DNA of 64,000 nucleotides from Dechloromonas sp. Dech2017 (GCA_009469585.1 SSXW01000002.1:125001-189000); one strand, 5' to 3'; counted from the stretch's first letter, positions 19,314 to 30,829 are shown. Notes: generated by a model from the sequence alone, not told the origin. Translations and numbers: made by a program.

Positions 19314-21113
19314 ATGCGTACCCATTACTGCGGACAACTCAACCCCGCCCTCGACGGGCAGATCGTCACCCTGTGCGGCTGGGCCCACCGCCGCCGCGAC
19401 CACGGCGGCGTCATCTTCATCGACCTGCGCGACCGCGACGGCCTGGCCCAGGTCGTCTGCGACCCGGATCGCGCCGAATCTTTCGCCATCGCCGAATCGG
19501 TGCGCAACGAGTTCTGCCTGAAGATAACCGGCAAGGTGCGTCCGCGCCCGGCCGGCACGACCAACGCCAATCTGGCTTCCGGCGAGATCGAGGTGCTGTG
19601 CCACGAGATCGAGGTGCTCAACCCATCGGTGACGCCGCCGTTCCAGCTCGATGACGAGAACCTGACCGAGAACGTCCGTCTGACGCACCGCGTCATCGAC
19701 CTGCGCCGGCCGCAGATGCAGAACAACCTGATGCTGCGCTACAAGACGGCGCGCGCTTTCCGCCGCTTCCTCGACGACAACGGCTTCATCGACGTCGAAA
19801 CGCCGATGCTGACCAAGTCGACCCCGGAAGGCGCCCGCGACTACCTCGTGCCGTCGCGCGTCCATCCCGGCCAGTTCTTCGCCCTGCCGCAATCGCCGCA
19901 GTTGTTCAAGCAGCTGCTGATGGTCGCTGGCTACGACCGCTACTACCAGATCACCAAGTGCTTCCGCGACGAGGACCTGCGCGCCGACCGCCAGCCGGAA
20001 TTCACCCAGGTTGATATCGAGACCTCGTTCATGAGCGAGGCCGAGATCACTGCGCTGATGGAACAGCTGATCCGCCGCGTGTTCAAGGAAGCGATCGACG
20101 TCGAGCTGCCGGAATTCCCGCGCATGACCTACGCCGAAGCCATGCGCCGCTTCGGTTCCGACAAGCCGGACCTGCGCGTCACCCTCGAGTTGGTCGATGT
20201 CGCTGATGCCTTCAAGGATGTCGCGTTCAAGGTTTTCGCCAGCATTGCCAATAGCGAAGGCGGCCGCATCGCCGCCATGCGTATTCCGGGCGGTGCCAGC
20301 CTGACTCGCGGGGAGATTGACGAATACACCAAGTTCGTTGGTATCTACGGCGCCAAGGGCCTAGCCTACATCAAGGTCAACGACGTCACTCAGGTTAACG
20401 AAACCGGCCTGCAGTCGCCGATCGTCAAGAACCTCTCCGAAGCCTCGCTGCGTACCGTGCTCGAGCGCACCGGTGCCCAGTCCGGCGACCTGATCTTCTT
20501 CGGTGCCGACAAGGCCAAGATCGTCAGCGACGCCCTCGGTGCACTGCGCATCAAGATCGGTCACGAGAAGGGCTTCGTCACCGGCGCCAAGTGGGCGCCG
20601 CTGTGGGTCATCGACTTCCCGATGTTCGAGTACGACGATGAGAGCAAGCGGTGGACCGCCTGCCACCACCCGTTCACCAGCCCCAAGGACGAGCACCTCG
20701 AATTCCTCGCCACCGATCCCGGCAAGTGCCTGGCCAACGCCTACGACCTGGCGCTGAACGGCTGGGAACTCGGCGGTGGATCGGTGCGTATCCACCGCGC
20801 CGACGTGCAGGAAAAGGTCTTCGCCGCGCTCAACATCGGCCCCGAGGAACAGCAGGCCAAGTTCGGCTTCCTGCTCGACGCCCTGAAATACGGCGCTCCG
20901 CCACACGGCGGCCTGGCCTTCGGTCTCGACCGCATCGTCACCATGATGACCGGCGCCGAGTCGATCCGCGACGTCATCGCCTTCCCCAAGACCCAGCGTG
21001 CCCAGTGCCTGCTGACCGACGCACCGTCGGCGGTCGACGAGAAGCAGTTGCGCGAACTGCACGTCCGCCTGCGCCAGAAGGTCGAAACCCAGGTCGAAGT
21101 CAGCCCGGGCTAA
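19314..21113 (+). CDS. aspS: Aspartyl-tRNA synthetase
   Basis: A 599-residue class II synthetase of the bacterial type, with an N-terminal OB anticodon domain ([10 protein letters not shown] start; [15 protein letters not shown]), motif 2 [16 protein letters not shown] near 217, a GAD insertion domain at about 290-420, and motif 3 [13 protein letters not shown] near 537. The start at 19314 gives the usual length; the frame is open upstream but overlaps DUF502. Whether it also charges tRNA-Asn cannot be told here. Barnase, barstar and nudB follow at 6 bp, -4 and -4. Confidence 0.97.
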   Translation: MRTHYCGQLNPALDGQIVTLCGWAHRRRDHGGVIFIDLRDRDGLAQVVCDPDRAESFAIAESVRNEFCLKITGKVRPRPAGTTNANLASGEIEVLCHEIEVLNPSVTPPFQLDDENLTENVRLTHRVIDLRRPQMQNNLMLRYKTARAFRRFLDDNGFIDVETPMLTKSTPEGARDYLVPSRVHPGQFFALPQSPQLFKQLLMVAGYDRYYQITKCFRDEDLRADRQPEFTQVDIETSFMSEAEITALMEQLIRRVFKEAIDVELPEFPRMTYAEAMRRFGSDKPDLRVTLELVDVADAFKDVAFKVFASIANSEGGRIAAMRIPGGASLTRGEIDEYTKFVGIYGAKGLAYIKVNDVTQVNETGLQSPIVKNLSEASLRTVLERTGAQSGDLIFFGADKAKIVSDALGALRIKIGHEKGFVTGAKWAPLWVIDFPMFEYDDESKRWTACHHPFTSPKDEHLEFLATDPGKCLANAYDLALNGWELGGGSVRIHRADVQEKVFAALNIGPEEQQAKFGFLLDALKYGAPPHGGLAFGLDRIVTMMTGAESIRDVIAFPKTQRAQCLLTDAPSAVDEKQLRELHVRLRQKVETQVEVSPG

Positions 21114-21119
21114 AGGCTG

Positions 21120-21506
21120 ATGCAATTCTGTCTGCGCCTCCTGATCGTCGCCTGGCTGGCGATCGGGAGCGCCTTCGGATTCAGCGGCGCCAACCAGGCG
21201 CCAAGCTCGGCGGATGCTGCGGTCGACCGGATTTTTACGGCAAATTTGCCGTTCGAAGCCCAGCAGACCCTGGCCCTGATCAAGCAGGGCGGCCCCTTCC
21301 CGTATGAGCGCGACGGCATCGTTTTCGGCAATTTCGAAAAGCGCCTGCCGCTCCGGCCCCGCGGCTATTACCGCGAATACACCGTCAAGACGCCATGGCG
21401 GCGCGACCGCGGCCCGCGCCGCATCGTGGCCGGCCAGAACGACGAGTATTACTACACCGACGACCATTACCGGAGCTTCCGGCGGATTGTGGAAGCCGAC
21501 CGATGA
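21120..21506 (+). CDS. Secreted barnase-type ribonuclease
   Basis: A 128-residue protein: signal peptide (residues 1-20, FCLRLLIVAWLAIGSAFG) and a guanyl-specific RNase N1/T1 domain. Spacing of likely catalytic residues follows barnase: E86 in YYREYTV, R100 in GPRRIVAG (14 apart, as E73-R87) and H116 in TDDHYRSF. It would degrade RNA outside the cytosol or in a rival cell. It begins 6 bp after aspS and its stop overlaps the barstar start. Residues 34-45 are encoded by a copy of the dispersed repeat. Confidence 0.87.
   Translation: MQFCLRLLIVAWLAIGSAFGFSGANQAPSSADAAVDRIFTANLPFEAQQTLALIKQGGPFPYERDGIVFGNFEKRLPLRPRGYYREYTVKTPWRRDRGPRRIVAGQNDEYYYTDDHYRSFRRIVEADR
21218..21252 (+). repeat. Uptake-signal-like repeat, in barnase gene
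   Basis: Core TGCGGTCGAC (21218-21227), CGG, ATTTTTA, CGGC, AAATTT, GCCG. In frame as Ala-Val-Asp at the start of the mature RNase. Confidence 0.75.
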
Positions 21507-21931
21507 GCGACAACGCGACCAGAAGCCTCCCCGACACCGGGGTATATCACCTGCCCGCGCCGCGCCTCGCCGGGCTGCTGGCCCTGGCCGAACGCGCCCG
21601 GTTCAGTGTCCTGTCCACCGAAATTGCCGAACGGGCGACAGGCGACGACGTACTGAACCAACTCGGCTCGACGCTCAAATTCCCGATCTGGTACGGCGCC
21701 AACTTCGACGCCCTGTTCGATTGCCTGACCGACCCGGGCTGGCAACCGGCCAAGGGCCACCTGCTGCTGCTGACCGGCATGTCCCGCCTGCGCGCCGCCA
21801 GCCCGGACGATTTCGCCACGCTGATCGACGTCTTCCTGGCCGTCGCCGAAGCCAGGACAGGCAAGGAGGGGCCGTTCTGGATCGTCATCGACACCCCGGC
21901 CCGGGGCGTACCCGTCTTTCCCGAGGCATGA
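21503..21931 (+). CDS. Barstar-family ribonuclease inhibitor
   Basis: A 142-residue cytosolic protein with the barstar core LKFPIWYGANFDALFDCLTD near residues 54-73; the family's acidic helix and following loop plug the barnase active site. The N-terminal 45 residues extend beyond classic barstar (about 90 residues). ATGA overlaps the barnase stop (21503-21506) and the nudB start (21928-21931), so the inhibitor is translated with its toxin. The pair is inferred from adjacency and family. Confidence 0.88.
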   Translation: MSDNATRSLPDTGVYHLPAPRLAGLLALAERARFSVLSTEIAERATGDDVLNQLGSTLKFPIWYGANFDALFDCLTDPGWQPAKGHLLLLTGMSRLRAASPDDFATLIDVFLAVAEARTGKEGPFWIVIDTPARGVPVFPEA

Positions 21932-22380
21932 CCGCCTTCAAGCAGCCAGTATCTGTCCTCGTCGTCATTCACACCCCGGCGCTGCAGGTATTGTTGCTCG
22001 AACGCGCCGCCCACCCCGGTTTCTGGCAATCGGTGACGGGCAGCCGCGAGGGCGAGGAATCGCCGGCAGAAACAGCCAGACGCGAGGTTTTCGAGGAAAC
22101 TGGTATCGACACCCGCCAGCACTGGCTTACCGACTGGTCATTGACCAACACCTTCGAGATTTTCCGCGAATGGCGCCATCGCTACGCACCCGGCACCACC
22201 CATAACGTCGAGCACGTCTTCAGCCTGCTCGTGCCCACGACGCTGGACATTGTCGCCGCCCCCGACGAACACCGCACCTGCGAATGGGTAGACTACCGTC
22301 AGGCAGCTGAACGTTGCTTTTCGTGGAGCAACCGCGATGCCATCCTGATGCTGGCCGGGCGTTTGGCTGCCTCCTCTTGA
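21928..22380 (+). CDS. nudB: Dihydroneopterin triphosphate diphosphatase NudB
   Basis: A 150-residue Nudix hydrolase. NudB removes pyrophosphate from dihydroneopterin triphosphate in folate synthesis. The Nudix box runs at about residues 38-60 (GSREGEESPAETARREVFEE, with EETGI), and FKQPVSVLVVIHT and WVDYRQAAER match the NudB subgroup. In betaproteobacteria nudB normally follows aspS; here barnase and barstar are wedged between. Folate genes thyA and folA lie elsewhere in the window. Confidence 0.9.
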   Translation: MTAFKQPVSVLVVIHTPALQVLLLERAAHPGFWQSVTGSREGEESPAETARREVFEETGIDTRQHWLTDWSLTNTFEIFREWRHRYAPGTTHNVEHVFSLLVPTTLDIVAAPDEHRTCEWVDYRQAAERCFSWSNRDAILMLAGRLAASS

Positions 22381-22403
22381 AAGCGGGCCGACGCCTCCTA
22401 TAT
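22376..22403 (+). promoter_or_regulatory. Heat-shock (sigma-32) promoter of hsp20
   Basis: CTTGAAA at 22376-22382, a 12-bp spacer, then CTCCTATA near 22395-22402. This is close to the sigma-32 consensus CTTGAAA/CCCCATNT, and it precedes the small heat-shock gene by about 40 bp. The -35 overlaps the nudB stop codon. Confidence 0.75.
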
Positions 22404-22440
22404 TGGTATTGGGAAAACCCGATCATCCAAGGAGGCAAAC

Positions 22441-22857
22441 ATGGCAAACATCACGCGTATCGACCCGTTCGACGACCTGTTCCGTGGTTTCTTCGTGCGT
22501 CCGGTCGACTTCAACAACACACCGGCCCAGCCGCCGTCCATCAAGATGGACGTCAAGGACCAGGGCGAAACCTATCTGGTCCACGCCGAGCTCCCCGGCG
22601 TCAAGAAAGAGGACATCCATGTCGTTGTCGAGGGTTCGCAGGTGTCGATCAGCGCCGAAAGCAAGCGGGAAAGCGAGGTCAAGGAAGGCGACCGCGTCCT
22701 GCGCGCGGAGCGCTATTTCGGCTCGGTTTCGCGCTCCTTCCAGCTGGAACAGGAGCTTGACGACAGCAAGGCCGTCGCCAAATTCAACGACGGCGTGCTC
22801 GAACTGACCCTGCCCAAACGGGCAGCCAGCCCGACCAAACGGCTCGCCATCAGCTGA
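22441..22857 (+). CDS. Small heat-shock protein, Hsp20/alpha-crystallin
   Basis: A 138-residue ATP-independent holdase that keeps unfolding proteins soluble. The alpha-crystallin domain spans about 40-130 (IKMDVKDQGETYLVHAELPG, VKKEDIHVVVEG, FNDGVLELTLPKR). The C-terminal IxI-like anchor is weak (LAIS). A strong AAGGAGG site precedes the ATG. It is monocistronic between a sigma-32 promoter and its own terminator at 22877-22907. Confidence 0.94.
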   Translation: MANITRIDPFDDLFRGFFVRPVDFNNTPAQPPSIKMDVKDQGETYLVHAELPGVKKEDIHVVVEGSQVSISAESKRESEVKEGDRVLRAERYFGSVSRSFQLEQELDDSKAVAKFNDGVLELTLPKRAASPTKRLAIS

Positions 22858-23829
<972 letters not shown>

Positions 23830-23845
23830 TCGGCCACACACTACC

Positions 23846-23870
23846 AAGGCCCGCGACAGCGGGCCTTTTC
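23846..23870 (+). terminator. Rho-independent terminator of argB
   Basis: Stem AAGGCCCGC/GCGGGCCTT (23846-23854, 23859-23867), 4-nt loop, then TTC; a short U tract, so of moderate strength. Confidence 0.7.
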
Positions 23871-23891
23871 CATGGCACCCCGGGCCTCGCG

Positions 23892-24530
23892 ATGAAAAAC
23901 CCCGTCTGGCTGTTCGACCTCGACAACACGCTGCACAACGCCTCGCCGCACATCTTTCCGCATATCAACCTGTCGATGCGGCAATACATCGAGCAGCATC
24001 TCGGCGTGGACGAAGATGAAGCGACCCGCATTCGCCAGGATTACTGGGTGCGCTACGGCGCCACCCTGCTCGGTCTGATGCGCCATCACGGCACCGATCC
24101 CCGTCACTTCCTGCGGGAAACCCACCAGTTCCCCGACCTCAAGCGCATGCTGGTCTTCGACAAGCCGCTGCGCCATACGCTGCGCCGACTGCCGGGGCGC
24201 AAGATCATCTTTTCCAACGCCCCCCGCCACTACACCGAGGCAGTGCTTTCCCTGACAGGGCTGGGCGACCGCTTCAGCGCCGTCTATTCGGTCGAAAACG
24301 TCGGTTTCCAACCGAAGCCCATGCTCTCCGGCTTCCTCGCCCTGCTCCGCGCCGAGCGCCTGGCGCCGCGCAACTGCATCATGGTCGAGGACAGCCTGGC
24401 CAATCTGGTCACCGCCAAAAAGCTCGGCATGAAAACCGTCTGGGTGAGCACTGGCTCACGCCGCTCGCCTTATGTCGACGTAAAAATCAGCTCCGCCCTC
24501 GAACTCCCCAACCGCTGCGGTCGACTATAA
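23892..24530 (+). CDS. HAD-family pyrimidine 5'-nucleotidase
   Basis: A 212-residue HAD phosphatase of the SDT1/YjjG-like subgroup. Motif I is WLFDLDNTLHNA (nucleophile D9), motif II the IIFSNAPRHY Ser/Asn loop, and motif IV is CIMVEDSLANLVTAK. It would dephosphorylate pyrimidine mononucleotides or related monophosphates in the cytosol; the substrate is inferred from the subgroup annotation. It lies between argB and slmA. Its last codons are encoded by a copy of the dispersed repeat (24516). Confidence 0.85.
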   Translation: MKNPVWLFDLDNTLHNASPHIFPHINLSMRQYIEQHLGVDEDEATRIRQDYWVRYGATLLGLMRHHGTDPRHFLRETHQFPDLKRMLVFDKPLRHTLRRLPGRKIIFSNAPRHYTEAVLSLTGLGDRFSAVYSVENVGFQPKPMLSGFLALLRAERLAPRNCIMVEDSLANLVTAKKLGMKTVWVSTGSRRSPYVDVKISSALELPNRCGRL

Positions 24531-24558
24531 TTTTTGGGCAAAATCCAAAAATCGACGG
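24516..24558 (+). repeat. Uptake-signal-like repeat, slmA upstream
   Basis: Core TGCGGTCGAC (24516-24525), TAT, AATTTTT, GGGC, AAAAT, CC, AAAAAT. It covers the end of the HAD gene and the slmA leader. TATAAT at 24526-24531 inside it could double as a -10 box for slmA, though no good -35 is present. Confidence 0.75.
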
Positions 24559-24572
24559 GGGAGAGACGACCG

Positions 24573-25193
24573 ATGGCAAGCAAACCGGGGGAGCGCCGCC
24601 TGCAGATCCTGCAGACGCTGGCCGCGATGCTCGAAACACCGCAAGGGGAAAAGATCACCACAGCCGCATTGGCTGCCCGGCTGCAATGCTCGGAAGCCGC
24701 GCTGTACCGGCACTTCGCCAGCAAGGCGCAAATGTTCGAGGGCCTGATCGAATTCATCGAGCAAAGCCTGTTCACCGTCATCAACCAGATCACCCGCGAT
24801 GAAGCCCAGGGCCTCAACCAGATCGAGCAGATCGTCGGCCTGCTGCTGCGCTTCGCCCAGAAGAACCGCGGCATGACCCGGGTGCTGATCGGCGACGCCC
24901 TGGTCAATGAAAACGAACGCCTGCAAAGCCGCATCAACGGGGTTCTCGACAAGATCGAGGCGGCCATGAAACAAGCCCTGCGCATCGCTGCAACGCAGGA
25001 AAACCTCAAGCCCGACGCCGATTTCGGCGCCCTCGCCAACCTGCTGCGCTGCTACGCCGTCGGCCGCTGGGAACAATACGCCCGCAGCGGCTTCACCCGG
25101 GAACCGCTAAGCCAGTGGCCGCAGCAATGGCCCATGCTCTACTTCGCCTGCCTGTCGCAGTCCGGGTGCCAGGAGCTTAAAAGCGGCAATTAG
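24573..25193 (+). CDS. slmA: Nucleoid occlusion factor SlmA
   Basis: A 206-residue TetR-type protein that binds SlmA sites on the nucleoid and blocks FtsZ assembly there. HTH region: TTAALAARLQCSEAALYRHF (about 32-51), followed by the SKAQMFEGLIEFIE helix typical of SlmA. A TetR regulator of unknown target is the alternative, but the helix after the HTH and the C-terminal RCYAVGRWEQYARSGF fit SlmA. The start MASKPGERR at 24573 has GGGGGAGA upstream. The TAG stop is part of a TTAGNNN heptamer array. Confidence 0.9.
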   Translation: MASKPGERRLQILQTLAAMLETPQGEKITTAALAARLQCSEAALYRHFASKAQMFEGLIEFIEQSLFTVINQITRDEAQGLNQIEQIVGLLLRFAQKNRGMTRVLIGDALVNENERLQSRINGVLDKIEAAMKQALRIAATQENLKPDADFGALANLLRCYAVGRWEQYARSGFTREPLSQWPQQWPMLYFACLSQSGCQELKSGN

Positions 25194-25217
25194 TCGTTAG
25201 TCATTAGCTTTTAGCAA
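25190..25217 (+). repeat. (TTAGNNN)4 heptamer array
   Basis: Four consecutive 7-mers: TTAGTCG, TTAGTCA, TTAGCTT, TTAGCAA. The first contains the slmA stop codon. A second array in inverted orientation lies at 25251-25283 on the other side of the hemB terminator. Confidence 0.8.
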
Positions 25218-25242
25218 AAACGGGGGGCGCCGCAGCGCCCCC
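25214..25242 (-). terminator. Rho-independent terminator of hemB
   Basis: An 8-bp GC stem GGGGGCGC/GCGCCCCC (25223-25230, 25235-25242) followed on the reverse strand by CGTTTTTGC. It lies 38 bp after the hemB stop, between the two heptamer arrays, in the slmA-hemB convergent gap. Confidence 0.75.
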
Positions 25243-25250
25243 AAGAATCC

Positions 25251-27086
<1,836 letters not shown>

Positions 27087-27193
27087 AAAATACTCGGAAG
27101 ACACGCTAGGCTAATGGGATCTGATATAGAATAACAGGTTTGTAACTTCCGTTCCGGCCAAAGCGCCCATAGACGCGCATTAGGAGTTCGAAA

Positions 27194-27829
27194 ATGATCC
27201 GTACAGCGGCAATGGCAATCCTGTTTGCCACCAGTTTCATCACCCACGCTTCTCCTGAAGCCAAGGCGAAGGCAGACCCAGCCAAGGGCAAGGTCATCGC
27301 CGAAACCGTCTGCGTCGCCTGCCATGGTGCCGACGGCAACAGTGCAGCAGCGGCCAACCCGCACCTGGCCGGCCAAGTCGAGGAATACATCTATAAGCAA
27401 TTGCAAAATTTCAAGGCCAGCGAAGGCAAACCCGCCGTGCGTAACAACGCCATCATGGGTGGCATGGCCGCCCCGCTGTCCGACGAAGACATGCGCAACG
27501 TCGCAGCCTGGTTTGCCAGCCAGAAGTTGAAGCCAGCCGTCGCCAAGGATGAAAAGCAGATTGCACTGGGCCAGAAAATCTGGCGTCAGGGCGATTTCAA
27601 GAAGGGCATTCCGGCCTGCGCCGGTTGCCACGGCCCGGCCGGTGCCGGCCTGCCCGCCATGTACCCCCGCCTGGCCGGCCAGTTCGCCGAATACACCGAA
27701 GCCCAGTTGAAGGCTTTCCGTGTCGACGAACGCGCCAACGATCCGGAAAAAATGATGCGCACCATCGCAGCAAAATTGTCCGACGTTGAAATCAAGGCCG
27801 TATCGGAATATGCCGCCGGCCTCCGCTGA
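27194..27829 (+). CDS. Dihaem cytochrome c4
   Basis: A 211-residue periplasmic cytochrome with a signal peptide (about 1-19, AMAILFATSFITHA) and two c-type haem sites, CVACH near 40 and CAGCH near 140, each followed by a Met ligand region (GGMAAPLSDEDM; MMRTIAAKLSD). The two-domain layout is cytochrome c4, an electron carrier to terminal oxidases. In related bacteria it precedes resB-ccsA cytochrome assembly genes; here those are absent and a CBS gene follows after its terminator. Confidence 0.92.
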   Translation: MIRTAAMAILFATSFITHASPEAKAKADPAKGKVIAETVCVACHGADGNSAAAANPHLAGQVEEYIYKQLQNFKASEGKPAVRNNAIMGGMAAPLSDEDMRNVAAWFASQKLKPAVAKDEKQIALGQKIWRQGDFKKGIPACAGCHGPAGAGLPAMYPRLAGQFAEYTEAQLKAFRVDERANDPEKMMRTIAAKLSDVEIKAVSEYAAGLR

Positions 27830-27842
27830 GCGGCTACACCCT

Positions 27843-27871
27843 GGAAAAAGGCAGCTTTGGCTGCCTTTTTC
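27843..27871 (+). terminator. Rho-independent terminator of cytochrome c4
   Basis: Stem GGAAAAAGGCAGC/GCTGCCTTTTTCC around TTTG, then TTTTG. It starts 13 bp after the stop codon. Confidence 0.85.
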
Positions 27872-27944
27872 CTTTTGTCGGCTTGGCAGCCATGGCTGAC
27901 GAGGCTAGACTGGCAGCATATCCCCACCGTAGCAGGAGACGAAC

Positions 27945-28376
27945 ATGAAGACGCTCAAACAGCTTCTCGCTGATAAAAGACAGCCCCTGGCTATCGTGGC
28001 CCCTGGCGACACCATTTTCCACGCCCTATCGGTCATGGCCCAGCACGAAGTCGGCGCGGTACTGGTCCTCGATGGCGAGCAACTGGTCGGCATTTTGTCA
28101 GAGCGCGATTACGCCCGAAAGATCATCCTGCACGGCAAAACATCGAAGGAAACACTGGTTCGCGAGATCATGAGCGACCGTGTCGCCTACGTTACCCCAA
28201 GCGCCTCGATAGAGGAATGCATGGCCCTGATGACCGAGAAGCGTTTCCGTCACTTGCCCGTTCTCGACGAATCGGGTGCGGTCATCGGCATGCTGTCGAT
28301 TGGCGACATGGTCAAGGAAACCATCTGCGACCAGAAATTCATGATCGATCAGCTGGAACGCTACATCGCCGGCTGA
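27945..28376 (+). CDS. CBS domain protein
   Basis: A 143-residue protein of two CBS domains: residues 10-65 (APGDTIFHALSVMAQHEVGA, LVGILSERDYARKIIL) and 75-130 (MSDRVAYVTPSASIEECMAL, FRHLPVLDESGAVIGMLSIG). CBS pairs bind adenosyl ligands and sense energy state. It stands alone with no enzyme domain. The next gene, an HDOD protein, starts 2 bp after its stop, so they are likely co-translated and may be functionally linked. Confidence 0.9.
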   Translation: MKTLKQLLADKRQPLAIVAPGDTIFHALSVMAQHEVGAVLVLDGEQLVGILSERDYARKIILHGKTSKETLVREIMSDRVAYVTPSASIEECMALMTEKRFRHLPVLDESGAVIGMLSIGDMVKETICDQKFMIDQLERYIAG

Positions 28377-28378
28377 AA

Positions 28379-29218
28379 ATGACTGATGAGGGCGGAATAC
28401 ACTTCCGCATTCTCGAAGACATCGCCCGCGACCTGTCGGGCGATGTCAATTTCCCTACCTGTCTCGATGCGGCCATACTGGTCCGCAATACGCTAAAAAA
28501 TCCCGACATCAGCATTGAACAGGTTGTTCGGGTAGTCGGCAGCGAGCCGCTGATCGCCACCAAACTGCTCCGGCTGGCCAATTCGGTCAGCCACAACCCT
28601 GGCGGCGAGGCCATTGCCGATCTCGGCCTGGCCATTTCCCGTCTCGGTTTCGACAGTGTCAGAACGACAGCGTTGGCCGTCAGCATGGAACAAATGCTCA
28701 GGTCGCGCCACCTCGTGGCCTATGACCGGATTTCCCGGCAGACCTGGGCCCACTCGATCGAGGTTGCCACCATCGCCCGCGTCCTGGCTCCGCACCACAG
28801 GCAGGTTGCGCCCGATGCGGCCATGCTGGCCGGGTTGGTACACCAGGTCGGCATCTTTTATTTGCTGTACCGGGCTGCCGAGTATCCCCAATATCGCGAC
28901 GACGAACCGGCCATGATCGAGTTGTTGAAAGGCTGGCATGAGGGTGTCGGCGATAGCCTGCTGCCCATACTCGGCGTCCCGGGGGTGATCGTCGATGCCA
29001 TACGTGACCTAAGTCACCGGCAAGCGACATTTCCGCCTGCTACCATCGGCGATGTGCTCCACCTCGCCATTCAACTTGCCGATGGCACATCGATGGCCTG
29101 GCTCGACAAGCCGCTCGCCTATCACTCGGTAAGCGCAGAGGAGCAAGCCGGCTACGCCGCCATCCTGCAGCAAGCGCGAGACGACATGGTCGACTTGCGC
29201 GTGGCGCTTGCCGCCTGA
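28379..29218 (+). CDS. HDOD domain signalling protein
   Basis: A 279-residue cytosolic protein consisting mainly of one HDOD domain (about 15-215): DINFPT-like NFPTCLDAAILVRNTLKN, LIATKLLRLANSVSHNPGG, ISRLGFDSVRTTALAVSM, and MLAGLVHQVGIFYLLYRAAE. HDOD lacks the metal-binding HD pair and is thought to scaffold signalling complexes, often in c-di-GMP or pilus control. It forms an operon with the CBS protein. The partner is not known. Confidence 0.88.
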   Translation: MTDEGGIHFRILEDIARDLSGDVNFPTCLDAAILVRNTLKNPDISIEQVVRVVGSEPLIATKLLRLANSVSHNPGGEAIADLGLAISRLGFDSVRTTALAVSMEQMLRSRHLVAYDRISRQTWAHSIEVATIARVLAPHHRQVAPDAAMLAGLVHQVGIFYLLYRAAEYPQYRDDEPAMIELLKGWHEGVGDSLLPILGVPGVIVDAIRDLSHRQATFPPATIGDVLHLAIQLADGTSMAWLDKPLAYHSVSAEEQAGYAAILQQARDDMVDLRVALAA

Positions 29219-29283
29219 GACAGGAACAGCAGCACAGCAAGTCGGCCGCTGCGCATGGCCACCGATTTTCGAAGGTTTCCGCG

Positions 29284-29949
29284 ATGACCTATACCCCTCA
29301 AGCCCGCCACGTCGCCCTGATCAAGGCTTGCCTTTTTGCTGCCTGCCTGCTGCCGGTCACCCGCCTGCTCTGGGCATTTTCTACAAATGACTGGGCTGGC
29401 GACCCGGTCGAGTTCGTGCAGCGATGGACGGGCATCTGGACCTTCAATTTCCTGCTGCTGACCGTGAGCATCACGCCGCTGCGCACGTTCACGCAATGGC
29501 ACTGGCTGATCCGCCTGCGGCGCATGCTCGGGCTGTTTGTCTTTTTCTATGCCACGCTGCACTTCCTCGCCTTTGTCGGCTTCGCCAACGACTTTTCCAT
29601 CGACAGTATCGCCCGGGATGTCTCCAAGCACCCCTTTGTCGTCGTCGGCTTCGCGGCCTTCCTGCTGCTGATTCCCTTGGCCGCCACCTCGAACCAATTG
29701 GCGTTGCGCAAGCTGGGCGGCCGCCGCTGGCAGGAATTGCATCGCAACGTCTACCTGGTCAGCATTCTGGCCTGCGTCCATTTCTTCTGGCTGAGCGAGG
29801 TATCGGCCATGCTCTGGCCACTGGCCTACACGCTCGCCGTCGCCGGCCTGCTGGGCTGGCGGGTGCGTGAACGTCGGCGCAAGGCGATCCCGGTCCCACC
29901 TTCCCCAACCGCCAAGCCGCTCCGTTTTTTCAGCAAGAAACCCGACTGA
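29284..29949 (+). CDS. msrQ: Haem-binding membrane subunit MsrQ (YedZ)
   Basis: A 221-residue inner-membrane cytochrome with about six segments of the ferric-reductase-like fold (FNFLLLTVSITPLR, RRMLGLFVFFYATLHFLAFV, WQELHRNVYLVSILACVHFFW). The His ligands in ATLHFL, LHRNVY and CVHFFW are present. MsrQ passes quinol electrons to the molybdo-enzyme MsrP, which repairs methionine sulfoxide in the periplasm. msrP normally precedes it; here an HDOD gene does, and msrP is not in the window. Start at 29284 follows a weak site. Confidence 0.9.
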   Translation: MTYTPQARHVALIKACLFAACLLPVTRLLWAFSTNDWAGDPVEFVQRWTGIWTFNFLLLTVSITPLRTFTQWHWLIRLRRMLGLFVFFYATLHFLAFVGFANDFSIDSIARDVSKHPFVVVGFAAFLLLIPLAATSNQLALRKLGGRRWQELHRNVYLVSILACVHFFWLSEVSAMLWPLAYTLAVAGLLGWRVRERRRKAIPVPPSPTAKPLRFFSKKPD

Positions 29950-29950
29950 T

Positions 29951-30829
29951 TCAGCCTTTGCGCGGCAAGTCGAAGCGGACGATGGCCCGCCCATCCGGCG
30001 TTTGCCTGGGCGCCGCCTTCCAGGCGTGGCCGTAGACCACCTCGAAGGTCGCCGGCAGCTTGCCGTCGCGGCGCATGGCCTCGTAGGCTGCCTTGGCGCG
30101 GCCCCAGGCCTGGCGCCCGGTCAGCCCGTGGCGGCGGGCCTTCATGGCGCAGACCGAACCGGCGGTGCGCAGATCGTCGAACAGGGCGTCGAGATCGTCG
30201 TAGGTCAGGGTGACCACCTCCATGTCCATCACCGGGTCGGCAAAACCGCAGCCGACCAGCATGTCGCCCAGATCGTGCATGTCGGCGAAACGCTGGGTGT
30301 GGGCGTAACCGTCGGTGAAGGCCGAGCGCAATTCGCGCAGGGTGTCGGGGCCGAGGGTGGAAAACATCAGCAGCCCGCCGACCTCCAGCACGCGATGGGC
30401 CTCGGCCAGGGCCGGGATGGGGTTGTCCAGCCAGTGCAGCAGGAGGTTAGACCAGACTACCGCGGTCGACCGGGATTTTAGCGGCAAATTGGCAGCATCG
30501 GCTGCCAGGCGCAGCGGATCGCGCTGCTTGCCCAGGCCCAGCCAGCGCTGCCAAGCGGGACGCTGGGCGGCATCGGCGGCGAGCATGGCCGGCGCCAGGT
30601 CGACACCTAGCAGTTCGGCCTCGGGGTAACGCGCCGCCAGGCCGGCAAAACTGCCGCCCCGGCTGCAGCCGAGGTCGACAACGCGGGCCGGCTTGATATT
30701 GACGTAGTCGAGCCGCTCCTGCATCCGGCGGTCGATTTCCCGGGCGAAGAAGTCGTGGTCGCCATAGTCCGCGGCGACCCGGGCAAAGCGCCGACCGACC
30801 TGGCGCCGGTCGACGAACTCGGCAGTCAA
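29951..30829 (-). CDS. bioC: Malonyl-ACP O-methyltransferase BioC
   Basis: About 292 residues. BioC methylates malonyl-ACP to start the pimeloyl chain of biotin. The SAM site is [20 protein letters not shown] near 51-70, with [13 protein letters not shown] and [16 protein letters not shown], both typical of BioC. I place the start at TTG 30829, which overlaps the bioB stop as TTGA, because homology begins there ([18 protein letters not shown]). The frame stays open upstream inside bioB but without homology. A repeat copy lies antisense at 30461-30495. Confidence 0.87.
   Translation of the reverse strand: MTAEFVDRRQVGRRFARVAADYGDHDFFAREIDRRMQERLDYVNIKPARVVDLGCSRGGSFAGLAARYPEAELLGVDLAPAMLAADAAQRPAWQRWLGLGKQRDPLRLAADAANLPLKSRSTAVVWSNLLLHWLDNPIPALAEAHRVLEVGGLLMFSTLGPDTLRELRSAFTDGYAHTQRFADMHDLGDMLVGCGFADPVMDMEVVTLTYDDLDALFDDLRTAGSVCAMKARRHGLTGRQAWGRAKAAYEAMRRDGKLPATFEVVYGHAWKAAPRQTPDGRAIVRFDLPRKG
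30461..30495 (+). repeat. Uptake-signal-like repeat, in bioC
   Basis: Core CGCGGTCGAC (30461-30470), CGGG, ATTTTA, GCGGC, AAATT, GGC. It is on the plus strand, antisense to bioC, and encodes the variable stretch after the SAM site. Confidence 0.75.
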
